From assembly GCA_041744755.1 (NCBI GenBank), contig JBGTKC010000048.1, positions 1 through 27,905 of the forward strand: a DNA stretch of 27,905 bases. The letters are read 5' to 3'. Numbering within the stretch: the stretch's first letter is position 1; every line of letters begins with the position of its first letter. The notes beneath the pieces were generated by a model. That model did no database searches and was not told the DNA's origin. It saw only the letters and a list, made by a program, of their open reading frames with translations. A program made the translations under genes and the position numbers. The stretch is from CALDTK01 sp041744755. Its GTDB lineage: Bacteria; Bacteroidota; Bacteroidia; Chitinophagales; Saprospiraceae. This document shows positions 14,849 to 22,051 of this stretch, in pieces.

Positions 14849-15391
14849 TTATTCTCCGAAGGCGGTTGGCTCGGCCTCAGAGAGGACCAGAGGGATTTCG
14901 GTACGGACCTTATCCTTTTCGCTGTCGGTCAGGTCGACGTACGGCTTGCCGAACTTCGATTGCGACGCCTCTTCCCAGAGCTCGTTGTAGGCTGCGAGTA
15001 GTTCATTGTATACCGTGACATACGTCTCGTAGCTCGTACCGCGGTCATTCTTGAGGGAGATGATCGCGTTCTGCGGACTCAACGCCATATCCGGATCGTT
15101 GCGCGGGTTGAGGATGAAGTTCTTAGCGGCGTCGCGGAGGCCCTTGAGGTCGGACGGCTCGTTGCGCACCAACAGTTCGTTATTCTTGTTAACGAGCACC
15201 TGGAAGACGTTACGCGCATTCAGCTTGAGGGCCGGTGGCGGCTCGTCGCTCCAGGGCGGCAGGCGAACGAGAACGCCCTGGTCCTCGACGATCTCGGTGG
15301 TGACCAGAAAGAAGATCAGGAGCAGGAAGGCGATATCCGCCATCGAGCTCGCGTTAATCTCTGGTGCTTGTAGTCGCTTTCCTCGTGCCAT
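14849..15391 (-). CDS. ExbD/TolR-type biopolymer transport protein
   Basis: The protein has 180 residues and the same plan as the copy at 13552-14094: a basic N-terminus, helix about 18-32 with D19, then a periplasmic domain ending VLSEAEPTAFGE. Its ATG overlaps the stop of the upstream membrane gene by one base (TAATG), so the two are translationally coupled. It is part of the exbB-unknown-exbD-exbD unit and should form the inner-membrane energy transducer with ExbB. Confidence 0.93.
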   Translation of the reverse strand: MARGKRLQAPEINASSMADIAFLLLIFFLVTTEIVEDQGVLVRLPPWSDEPPPALKLNARNVFQVLVNKNNELLVRNEPSDLKGLRDAAKNFILNPRNDPDMALSPQNAIISLKNDRGTSYETYVTVYNELLAAYNELWEEASQSKFGKPYVDLTDSEKDKVRTEIPLVLSEAEPTAFGE

Positions 15392-15879
15392 TATTTGAAG
15401 AAGCTGATGACCTCGCTTACGGCGAGGGCGAGCACTGCGCCCCCGGCCATGATAAGCGCGGTGGCGATGGCGCCGGTGATGAATTTGCTCTGGCCGGGTT
15501 CAACGAAGAATCCGTCCCGGGCTTGTCGTGCGAGCATAGCCGTGTCTGCGTCGGCGGTGGCATACAGAATGAGGAGCAGGACGACTACGGCCGCTAGTCC
15601 CAGGAGGCCTTTCAGGGCCCCCTTCGGGTTGGTGGCAACTTGGTAGATGCCGAAAAGGATGCCAGCGATGGCGCAGGCGACGACTAAAAATGCGGCGCCG
15701 TACATCCCGAAATCAAAAATCTTGGTTTCGTAACGCTTGGGGTCGAGGTCGGGAAGTCCGTCAACGGAGGCTTCGTAACCATTGATACCTGTGAAGATGA
15801 AGATCAACATCAGGACCACGATCACAAAGCCGAGGCCGAAGGCCAGCGTCTGACCATTCCGAGTGAGGAAGGTATACAT
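15391..15879 (-). CDS. Four-TM membrane protein of the exbB-exbD cluster, function unknown
   Basis: The protein has 162 residues with four hydrophobic segments at about 13-31, 57-78, 87-106 and 133-155. It begins MYTFLTRNGQTLAFGLGF. I recognise it as the uncharacterised membrane protein that commonly sits between exbB and exbD in Bacteroidota, but no enzyme or transport motif is visible. It lies 24 bp after exbB and shares a base with exbD, so the four proteins are likely made together and may form one complex. That is inference from position. Confidence 0.75.
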   Translation of the reverse strand: MYTFLTRNGQTLAFGLGFVIVVLMLIFIFTGINGYEASVDGLPDLDPKRYETKIFDFGMYGAAFLVVACAIAGILFGIYQVATNPKGALKGLLGLAAVVVLLLILYATADADTAMLARQARDGFFVEPGQSKFITGAIATALIMAGGAVLALAVSEVISFFK

Positions 15880-15903
15880 GTGCGAGTGAGTTGTGGTGGT
15901 GGA

Positions 15904-16635
15904 TTACTTGACGAAGACGCGGTTCTGGTCCATGATGTCGACCAGGGCGATGGAGGCGTCCTCCATCTTGTTAACGATCGAGTCGATCTTCGAGACGATG
16001 TAGTTGTAGAAGATCTGCAGAATGATCGCGACGACGAGGCCGAAGACCGTCGTCAAGAGCGCCACCTTAATACCCGTCGCCACGACGGCCGGCGAGAGCT
16101 CGCCGGTGGCGGCAATCTTGTCGAAGGCCTGGATCATCCCGATTACCGTACCCATGAACCCGAGCATTGGCGCAATCGCGATAAAGAGCGAGATCCAGAC
16201 GAGGCCCTTCTCGAGGAGACCCATCTGCACCGAGCCGTAGCCCACGATGGCTTTCTCGACGGCGGCCGGACCCTGTCCGGCGTTCTTGAGGCCTTCGTAC
16301 ATAATGCTGGCGGTCGGGCCAGCGGTCGAACGAGCCACTTCCTTGGCGCCCTCGAGGTCGCCCGCCTTGAGGTTCTCGTCAATGCGGCTCAAGAGCTTGT
16401 CGGTGTTGACGGTGGCGACGTTGAGCGTGATGATGCGCTCAATGCAGAAGGCGAGGCCGAGGATCAGACACACGAGCACCGTCATCATGAAGCGCCAGTC
16501 GCCTTGGATGAAGTACTGCTTGAGGAGCTGGAACCCGCCCACGTTGGCGTTGACGTCCACGCCGTCCTGGGCGTAGAGGCTAACGGCCATCATCGACAGA
16601 CCGAAGCAGAGCGACAGAGTAAGGAATTTGCGCAT
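15904..16635 (-). CDS. exbB: ExbB/TolQ/MotA-family proton channel protein
   Basis: The protein has 243 residues from the ATG at 16635. The frame stays open up to 16755, but that extension runs through the tRNA-Ser gene and is rejected. A leading hydrophobic segment (MRKFLTLSLCFGLSMMAV...YAQ) looks like a signal peptide, common in Bacteroidota ExbB. Membrane helices follow at about 48-67, 138-160 and 185-208. The MotA/TolQ core GLVWISLFIAIAPMLGFMGTVIGMIQAF is the family signature. It forms the pentameric channel that powers ExbD. It is the first gene of the cluster, only 38 nt downstream of the tRNA. Confidence 0.94.
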   Translation of the reverse strand: MRKFLTLSLCFGLSMMAVSLYAQDGVDVNANVGGFQLLKQYFIQGDWRFMMTVLVCLILGLAFCIERIITLNVATVNTDKLLSRIDENLKAGDLEGAKEVARSTAGPTASIMYEGLKNAGQGPAAVEKAIVGYGSVQMGLLEKGLVWISLFIAIAPMLGFMGTVIGMIQAFDKIAATGELSPAVVATGIKVALLTTVFGLVVAIILQIFYNYIVSKIDSIVNKMEDASIALVDIMDQNRVFVK

Positions 16636-16673
16636 TGCGAATTGTTTAAGTGCGTTCAGTTGTTTTTGAAAGG

Positions 16674-16761
16674 TGGCGGAGAGACAGGGATTCGAACCCT
16701 GGGAACCTTGCGGTTCACACGCTTTCCAAGCGTGCCCGATCGTCCACTCTGGCATCTCTCC
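16674..16761 (-). tRNA. tRNA-Ser (GGA anticodon), CCA encoded
   Basis: On the minus strand the acceptor GGAGAGA pairs with TCTCTCC, followed by discriminator G and a genomic CCA (end at 16674). The anticodon arm is CACGC-TTGGAAA-GCGTG with anticodon GGA, reading UCC/UCU. The long variable arm GAACC-GCAA-GGTTC and T arm CAGGG-TTCGAAT-CCCTG confirm a class II serine tRNA. The mature length without CCA is 85 nt. It lies immediately upstream of exbB on the same strand. Confidence 0.96.
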
Positions 16762-16771
16762 TAATCGAGGC

Positions 16772-16802
16772 GTAATGTAATTCGAGTCGCGGCCTTTCCA
16801 AG
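16772..16802 (-). promoter_or_regulatory. Weak candidate promoter for tRNA-Ser (and exbB)
   Basis: On the minus strand CTTGG (about -33) and TACATTAC (-7, 16772-16779) are separated by 18 bp, the spacing used in Bacteroidota, and the -7 ends about 11 nt before the tRNA. Both boxes are imperfect. The rest of the 250-bp gap to tatD shows nothing else I can support. Confidence 0.25.
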
Positions 16803-17013
16803 TCCTGTGGGGAAAATCACTTCCCTACCCACATTTAATGGTCCGTCGCCACGTCTACCCCACCGGCGTTCCGGCGTGCGTTGGGGCTGCTAGATAGCAT
16901 AGTTGTACCGCAACTGCACAATCGTTCGCCGGACTAACCCTTTCGTGGGTCAAGGCAGATGACGTTCCACAGGTGCCGCCGAGGAGGCCTCACCGATGGC
17001 GGCCTATTGACGA

Positions 17014-17775
17014 TCAGGCGAAAAGCCGCTCCGCGTTGGCTGTCGTCAAGACCTCCACCTCGCTTGCGCTTAGCCCGATACACCCCGCGAGCGCCTCGGC
17101 CACGTGCGGGAGGAAGGCACTCTCGTTGCGACGACCGCGCTTCGGCACGGGCGCTAGGTAAGGGCTGTCGGTCTCCAGGACTAGGTACTCTCGGCCTACC
17201 ACCCGCACGACCTCCGGCAATTCGCCGGGCTTCGGGTAGGTCAGCACGCCGCCGATGCCGAGGAAAAACCCCATCTCCGTCAGGGCCTGCGCCTGCGCGA
17301 CGGTCCCGGTGAAACAGTGGAAGACGCCCCGCAGGCCTCGTCCAACCAGCGGCCGAACCATATTTATAGTCTCGTCGATGCTCTCGCGACAGTGGACCAC
17401 GATAGGTCTGCCGACGCGGATCGCCCACTCGCACTGTCGGAGGAAGGCCTCCCGCTGCTCGGTCCAGAATTCGTCGCTCCAGTATAAATCCGTTCCGATC
17501 TCCCCAATCGCCGCCCAACGCCGCTCCTCCAATCTATCCTCCAGAAGGTCTAACTGGGCCGCGTAATCCGTTTTGACGGAAGTCGGATGTAGGCCCAACA
17601 TCGGCAGACACACGCCGGGGTAGGCTTTCGCCAAAACGAGCATCGGCTCGACGGACGCAACGTCGATGTTCGGGAGGTACATCCGCTCGACCCCGGCGGC
17701 GAGGGCGCGCTCCACAACGGCGTGGCGGTCCTCGTCGAACTTGTGGGAGAAGAGGTGGGTGTGGGTGTCGATCAT
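17014..17775 (-). CDS. tatD: TatD family metal-dependent DNase/deacylase
   Basis: The protein has 253 residues from the ATG at 17775; an open extension to 18237 overlaps sucA in another frame and is rejected. The metal ligands are H5 and H7 in MIDTHTH, E92 in IGEIGTDLY, H128 in IVVHCRE, H153 in VFHCFTG, and D203 in ETDSPYLAP, which is the complete TatD set. The family fold is a TIM barrel. Members act as 3'-5' exonucleases on DNA/RNA or as D-aminoacyl-tRNA deacylases in the cytoplasm. It lies 76 bp downstream of sucA on the same strand. VLAKA at 47-51, in the helix before YPGV, is an exact 15-mer copy. Confidence 0.94.
   Translation of the reverse strand: MIDTHTHLFSHKFDEDRHAVVERALAAGVERMYLPNIDVASVEPMLVLAKAYPGVCLPMLGLHPTSVKTDYAAQLDLLEDRLEERRWAAIGEIGTDLYWSDEFWTEQREAFLRQCEWAIRVGRPIVVHCRESIDETINMVRPLVGRGLRGVFHCFTGTVAQAQALTEMGFFLGIGGVLTYPKPGELPEVVRVVGREYLVLETDSPYLAPVPKRGRRNESAFLPHVAEALAGCIGLSASEVEVLTTANAERLFA
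17623..17637 (-). repeat. 15-mer copy, exact (tatD)
   Basis: GTTTTGGCGAAAGCC on minus, the same sense as tatD, encoding VLAKA in a helix where TatD relatives commonly have an LAxxYPG pattern, so here the motif fits the normal protein. Confidence 0.95.
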
Positions 17776-17851
17776 GATTAGGATGGGAGGATAGCTGGAC
17801 GCTAAAACACATGCGGCCCCGCGGTGGAGGCGCACCAGGCGTCCCAACACC

Positions 17852-20644
17852 TTACGCGAAGGCCTCCTCCACCAACTCCAGTTGTTGCTTCTCGTGCCGC
17901 TTCTTGAAGCCCGTCGCGGGACTTGCCGTAGCCGGGCGCCCGACGTAGCGGATCTCGGTCGCGGGGCAGTAGCAGTTGTGGATGTAGCGCCACGGACCCA
18001 TGTTCTCGGACTCCTCCTGGACCCAGACCAGCTCGGCGTTCGGGTAGCGCTCGCGCAGCGCCTCGATCTCGGGGGCGGGTAGGGGGTAGAGCTGCTCGAC
18101 GCGGCACAGCGCCACGTCGGTGATGTTGTTGTCGCGCTGGTAGGGGACGAGGTCGAAGTACACCTTGCCGCTGCACAACAGCAGACGGCGGACCTTCTTA
18201 AGCTCCTCGTCGCTCGTTTTGGCGAAAGCCGCATCATCGTACACGGGCTGAAAGCGTGTGCCGGGACCGAACTCGGCCAGGTCGCTCACCACGTCCGGGT
18301 GGCGCAGCAGGCTCTTCGGACTCATCACCACGAGGGGCTTACGGAAGTCCCAAGCCAATTGGCGGCGCAGAAGGTGGAAGAAGTTGGCCGGCTGCGTGAC
18401 GTTGGCCACGATCATGTTGAAGTCGGCGCACTGCTGGAGGAAGCGCTCGACCCGGGCCGAGGAGTGCTCCGGGCCCTGGCCCTCCATGCCGTGCGGCAGC
18501 AGCATGACGAGACCCGACATCCGGCCCCACTTCGACGCGGCAGACGTTATATATTGATCGACGATCGTCTGGGCGCCGTTGTAGAAATCACCAAACTGCG
18601 CCTCCCAGACCACGAGGTTCTCCGGGCTCGCGAGTGAGTAGCCATACTCGAAGCCGAGGACGGCGAACTCACTGAGTAGCGAGTTGTAGATGCGGAACTC
18701 GCCCTGCTTGTCGCCGAGGCGCGAGAGACGATTGTACTCGGTGTACTTCTCCTCGTCGTGCAGTACGGCGTGGCGGTGACTAAAGGTGCCGCGCTTGACA
18801 TCCTGGCCGCTCATCCGCACGTCGCGGTTCTCGAGCAGGATGCTGCCGTAGGCCGAGAGCTCGCCAAGCGCCCAGTCGAGGCGATCCGCGTCGATGAGGG
18901 CCTGGGAGCTCTTGAAGAGGCGACCCATTTTGCGCAAGGGCGTAAAGCCCTCTGGCACGTCCATAACTTCTTTGAGGATGTGGCGCATCCGGTCGAGGTC
19001 CACCCCGGTCTCCGGGTAGAGGTCGGCCTCGTCGACGTTGACGCGCTTGCGCAAGGTGCGCCAGGCCTGCTCGGTGTCTTGGTAGGTGTAAGGGAGTTCT
19101 TTTTGCTTGACGTCCTCGAGGCGGGCCTGGAGGAAGTCGTTGAAGGCCTGCTCGCGGGCGCTGGCCTCCTCGGTGGTGATGTCGCCGCGCTCGGCGAGTT
19201 GCTTGACGTAAAGCGCGTGCGGGTCGGGGTGCTCGTCGATGAGCTTGTACATGAACGGCTGCGTGAATTTCGGATCGTCGCCCTCGTTGTGGCCGTGCTT
19301 GCGGTAGCAGACCATGTCGACGAAGACATCGGAGTTGAACTTCTGCCGGTAGTCGACCGCGAACTGAATCGCGAACACGACCGCCTCCGGGTCATCACCA
19401 TTCACGTGTAGCACGGGCGCCTGCACGAGGCTAGCCGCGGCGGTACAGTAGGTGCTCGAGCGCGCGTCGTCCCAGTCGGTGGTGAAACCGATCTGGTTGT
19501 TGATCACGAAGTGGAGCGTGCCGCCGGTGTAGTAGCCGTTGAGCTGCGACATCTGCACGACTTCGTACACGACGCCCTGCCCCGCGGCCGCGGCGTCTCC
19601 GTGGATGAGGATCGGGAGAATCTTGTCGTAGTCCGACCCGTAGAGCGCGTCCGCCTTCGCGCGGGAGAAGCCTTCGACAATCGGATTTACCGACTCCAGG
19701 TGGCTCGGATTGGGGACCAGCTTGAGGTGGACGGTTTTGCCGGAAGGCGTATCGACCTGGCTCGAGAATCCCAGGTGGTACTTCACGTCCCCGTCCCCGA
19801 AGATCTCGCCTGGGTCCTCGGTGGCCTCGAACTCCTTAAAGATCTGCTCGTAGGTCTTGCCCATGATGTTGGCCAGGACGTTGAGCCGCCCGCGGTGCGC
19901 CATCCCGAACACGAACTCCTCGACCCCTTGCTCGGCGCCGAAGTTGATGGCCGCGTCGAGGGCCGCGATGGTGGACTCGCCGCCCTCTAGCGAGAAGCGC
20001 TTCTGCCCGACGTACTTCTTGCCGAGGAACTGCTCGAAGCCGGTGGCGCCCTCCAATTTTTCGAGGATGCGCAGCTTGGTCTCCTGCGTGAGGCCGTAGC
20101 CCTTCTGAAGCCCTTGCTCGACGCGCTTGCGGATCCAGCGGCGGCGCTCGCGGTTGTCGATGTGGTGGTACTCGTAGCCGATGTGGCCGCAGTAGGCTTC
20201 GCGGAGGTGGTCGATAATCTCGCGCAAGGTCACGCGGCCGAGGCCTACCTCGAGGCCGGACTCGAAGACCTCGTCGAGGTCGGATTCGGCGAGATCGAAA
20301 TCCTCGAGCTTGAGGTTCGGGTGCCGGTCGCGGCGGGGCTTGAGGGGGTTGGTTTGCGCTTCGAGGTGTCCGCGGTTGCGGTAGCCCTTGATGAGGCCGA
20401 GTACACGGATTTCCTTGTCGAACTCGTGCGCCGAGGCGTGCGTCTTCGGCGCCTGGCTGGTGGTAGCGGGTGCGGCGTGACCGTTCTGCGCGGCGCCGTT
20501 CTGCGCAGGCGTCGCGCCGTAGTCGAAGCCCTTGAAGAAGGTCCGCCAGCTGTCGTCCACGCTGGCCTCGTCGGCGAGGTAGCGTTGGTAGAGCTGGTCG
20601 ATAAAGGACGGGTGGGCGTTGGCGATGAAGCTGTAGTCGCTCAT
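17852..20644 (-). CDS. sucA: 2-oxoglutarate dehydrogenase E1 component
   Basis: The protein has 930 residues, a normal length. The ATG at 20644 gives the family N-terminus MSDYSFIANAHPSFIDQLYQ; an in-frame ATG at 20680 is unlikely because it lies about 8 nt from the predicted transcription start. The N-terminal segment with SWRTFFKGF binds the E2 partner in relatives. The thiamine diphosphate site includes GDAAAAGQGV and HFVINNQIGFTT. The C-terminal transketolase half ends with VWVQEESENMGPW. E1 decarboxylates 2-oxoglutarate and transfers the succinyl group to E2 lipoate in the TCA cycle. sucB is not adjacent. AFAKT (806-810) occupies a loop just before KVRRLLLCSGKVYFDL and is an exact 15-mer copy; the loop seems about five residues longer than in E. 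coli SucA as I recall it. Confidence 0.97.
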   Translation of the reverse strand: MSDYSFIANAHPSFIDQLYQRYLADEASVDDSWRTFFKGFDYGATPAQNGAAQNGHAAPATTSQAPKTHASAHEFDKEIRVLGLIKGYRNRGHLEAQTNPLKPRRDRHPNLKLEDFDLAESDLDEVFESGLEVGLGRVTLREIIDHLREAYCGHIGYEYHHIDNRERRRWIRKRVEQGLQKGYGLTQETKLRILEKLEGATGFEQFLGKKYVGQKRFSLEGGESTIAALDAAINFGAEQGVEEFVFGMAHRGRLNVLANIMGKTYEQIFKEFEATEDPGEIFGDGDVKYHLGFSSQVDTPSGKTVHLKLVPNPSHLESVNPIVEGFSRAKADALYGSDYDKILPILIHGDAAAAGQGVVYEVVQMSQLNGYYTGGTLHFVINNQIGFTTDWDDARSSTYCTAAASLVQAPVLHVNGDDPEAVVFAIQFAVDYRQKFNSDVFVDMVCYRKHGHNEGDDPKFTQPFMYKLIDEHPDPHALYVKQLAERGDITTEEASAREQAFNDFLQARLEDVKQKELPYTYQDTEQAWRTLRKRVNVDEADLYPETGVDLDRMRHILKEVMDVPEGFTPLRKMGRLFKSSQALIDADRLDWALGELSAYGSILLENRDVRMSGQDVKRGTFSHRHAVLHDEEKYTEYNRLSRLGDKQGEFRIYNSLLSEFAVLGFEYGYSLASPENLVVWEAQFGDFYNGAQTIVDQYITSAASKWGRMSGLVMLLPHGMEGQGPEHSSARVERFLQQCADFNMIVANVTQPANFFHLLRRQLAWDFRKPLVVMSPKSLLRHPDVVSDLAEFGPGTRFQPVYDDAAFAKTSDEELKKVRRLLLCSGKVYFDLVPYQRDNNITDVALCRVEQLYPLPAPEIEALRERYPNAELVWVQEESENMGPWRYIHNCYCPATEIRYVGRPATASPATGFKKRHEKQQLELVEEAFA
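18216..18230 (+). repeat. 15-mer copy, exact (sucA loop)
   Basis: GTTTTGGCGAAAGCC on plus. The sense strand of sucA reads AFAKT in a surface-type loop that appears to be a five-residue insertion. Confidence 0.95.
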
Positions 20645-20694
20645 GGCGGGGGCGGGCTGGCTGAAGGAAATATGGCCCATGGCGGACCGGGGCG

Positions 20695-20702
20695 CGAAGT
20701 TA
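20695..20702 (-). promoter_or_regulatory. Possible -7 element TAACTTCG of sucA
   Basis: TAACTTCG on minus is one base from TAnnTTTG. It predicts transcription start near 20688 and a leader of about 44 nt to the ATG at 20644, supporting that start over 20680. No clear -33 element. Confidence 0.35.
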
Positions 20703-20844
20703 GGGTGAGGTTACGCGGGGGCGGGGGGAATTGTTTGGCCATTTGGGCGGGGGCTTGGTGCGTGGTCTGCCTTGATGCCGCGGGAGCGCTCGGGCTGAAA
20801 CTTCACCGCAGGCTTTGTTGTCTCCCCCAACACATCTTCGCCCA

Positions 20845-21579
20845 GTGTCGCTCCCCTACCCCGCCCTCACGTCCCTCGATAAGTACGCCCACGTGCTGCT
20901 CGACATGAACGGCACTTTCATCTTCGACTACGATCGGTTCGGGCCGGAGGTCGACTTCGGGGCGACTTATGCGGAGTTGGGGTATACGCTAATCGCGCCC
21001 GCCGAAGCACACGCGCTCGTCCGCGACGCCTACGCCCTAATGGCGGCGCGCTACATCGACCCGGCGTGGTACCACGACTTCCCGAGTGTAGCTGCGGCGC
21101 TGCGGTTGACGGCGGAACGGGTGTTGCCGGAAGACCTCATAGGGGAGCTCGTCGACACGTTCGCACACCACGAGTTGGGCTACCTGCCGGAAGCACACGC
21201 GGGGGCCATCGAGCGATTGGCCGCGACGCACCCCGTCTCGGTGCTCAGCAACCTTTGGGCGCCGCCGGCACTGTGGCTCGAGCTACTCGATAAGGGCGGC
21301 TTTCGCCAAAACTTTCAGCGCCTGCTGTTCTCGAGCGAGGGAGCGCCGATCAAGCCGCACGCGGGATTCTTCGGGCGGGCCATACGGGAGCTCGATTGTC
21401 CGGCGAATGAAATTCTGTACGTCGGCGACTCCTACCGCTGCGACGTGGCGGGGGCACTCGCGTGCGGGATGGACGTGGTTTGGCTGCGCGGAGACCAGCC
21501 GCCGGTGCACGACTTGCCGCGCGGTGCGTTCGTGTCGGACGACCTCGTCACCTGGGTCCAAGGATTGACGACCGCGTAG
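20845..21579 (+). CDS. HAD-superfamily hydrolase with DxN motif I
   Basis: The protein has 244 residues from a GTG at 20845; a TTG at 20815 would add ten residues, and no ATG precedes the nucleophile. The HAD motifs are: I, D20-M-N22-G-T in HVLLDMNGTF; II, Ser in VSVLSNLWAP; III, Lys in GAPIKPHAGFF; IV, GDSYRCD. A helical C1 cap lies between motifs I and II, so it resembles haloacid dehalogenase or phosphatase members. The usual second Asp of motif I (general acid/base) is Asn, which would slow phosphatase activity or indicate a different reaction. The substrate is unknown. GFRQN at 152-156 is an exact 15-mer copy. It ends about 100 bp before rpsT. Confidence 0.82.
   Translation: MSLPYPALTSLDKYAHVLLDMNGTFIFDYDRFGPEVDFGATYAELGYTLIAPAEAHALVRDAYALMAARYIDPAWYHDFPSVAAALRLTAERVLPEDLIGELVDTFAHHELGYLPEAHAGAIERLAATHPVSVLSNLWAPPALWLELLDKGGFRQNFQRLLFSSEGAPIKPHAGFFGRAIRELDCPANEILYVGDSYRCDVAGALACGMDVVWLRGDQPPVHDLPRGAFVSDDLVTWVQGLTTA
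21298..21312 (-). repeat. 15-mer copy, exact (HAD gene)
   Basis: GTTTTGGCGAAAGCC on minus; the plus-strand gene reads GGC TTT CGC CAA AAC, i.e. GFRQN, a different frame from the AFAKT copies. Confidence 0.95.
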
Positions 21580-21633
21580 CTGTGGCGCGTCCGACAGGAT
21601 TTCCGCGAGGATATTTCGCGAGAAGCGCGGCGA

Positions 21634-21648
21634 GTTTTGGCGAAAGCC
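21634..21648 (+). repeat. 15-mer copy, exact (rpsT promoter)
   Basis: GTTTTGGCGAAAGCC on plus, ending one base before the rpsT -7 element. Not in a plausible coding region. Confidence 0.95.
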
Positions 21649-21649
21649 G

Positions 21650-21657
21650 TATATTTG
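21650..21657 (+). promoter_or_regulatory. -7 element TATATTTG of rpsT
   Basis: TATATTTG matches the Bacteroidota -7 consensus TAnnTTTG exactly and gives a start near 21663 and a leader of about 18 nt. At the normal -33 distance there is no TTTG; the only TTTTGG belongs to the 15-mer and is about 10 bp upstream. The leader is A-rich before the ATG, the usual Bacteroidota initiation context. Confidence 0.55.
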
Positions 21658-21680
21658 CGGCCCAATTGGAAAAAACTCGT

Positions 21681-21950
21681 ATGGCCAATCATAAGTCGTC
21701 GCTCAAGCGCATCCGCCAGGACGCCCGTAAGCGCCTCCGTAATCGTTACTACAAGAAGACCGCCCGTACGGCCATCGCGCGCCTGCGAGGCCTCGAAGAA
21801 GTGGCCGACGCGAGGAAGTTCGCGCCGAAGGTCTTTAGCCTCATCGACCGCCTCGCCCAGCGCAAGGTCTGGCACGACAACAAGGCCTCCAACCTGAAGT
21901 CCAAGCTCACCAAACACATCAATAAGCTCGAGCACGTAGAGGCGGCGTAA
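21681..21950 (+). CDS. rpsT: Small ribosomal subunit protein bS20
   Basis: The protein has 89 residues from the ATG at 21681. It begins MANHKSSLKRIRQDARKR, the bS20 signature, and is rich in Lys and Arg throughout, with the helical hairpin ending KASNLKSKLTKHINKLE. bS20 binds 16S rRNA early in 30S assembly. The reading frame is open far upstream into the HAD gene, but that part is the wrong frame for HAD and not conserved. The gene has its own -7 element and an intrinsic terminator, so it is a single-gene unit. Confidence 0.98.
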   Translation: MANHKSSLKRIRQDARKRLRNRYYKKTARTAIARLRGLEEVADARKFAPKVFSLIDRLAQRKVWHDNKASNLKSKLTKHINKLEHVEAA

Positions 21951-21992
21951 GCGCCGCCTCCAGTCTACGAGTCGAATCGAGTACCTCTAGTC

Positions 21993-22027
21993 AAGGTGTG
22001 CACTGCTGCGGCGGTGCACACCTTTTC
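21993..22027 (+). terminator. Intrinsic terminator of rpsT
   Basis: Perfect 11-bp stem AAGGTGTGCAC / GTGCACACCTT (21993-22003 and 22014-22024) with a 10-nt loop, followed by TTCTATTT. It lies 43 bp after the rpsT stop. It ends 25 bp before the next start codon, so the promoter of that gene must lie in or next to it. Confidence 0.85.
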
Positions 22028-22051
22028 TATTTGCCCCACGTTCTGCCGCCG

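Noticed and set aside
16636..16755. Forty-residue N-terminal extension of ExbB
   Set aside because: It would translate the tRNA-Ser gene.
15880..16764. Long plus-strand ORF (294 codons) over exbB and the tRNA
   Set aside because: It is antisense to a certain ExbB and runs through a tRNA; its product is rich in His, Glu and Asp, as in other antisense frames here.
17776..18237. N-terminal extension of TatD to 407 residues
   Set aside because: The extension overlaps sucA in a different frame and gives a Ser/Thr/Arg-rich sequence. TatD starts at MIDTHTH.
19734..19750. GTTTTGCCGGAAGGC in sucA as another 15-mer copy
   Set aside because: Three mismatches, and the codons read SGKTVHL as in normal SucA proteins, so this is most likely coincidence.
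22025..22033. TCTATTTG in the rpsT terminator tail as a -7 element for the PaaE-like gene
   Set aside because: One mismatch to TAnnTTTG and fully explained by the terminator T-tract; not enough to call.
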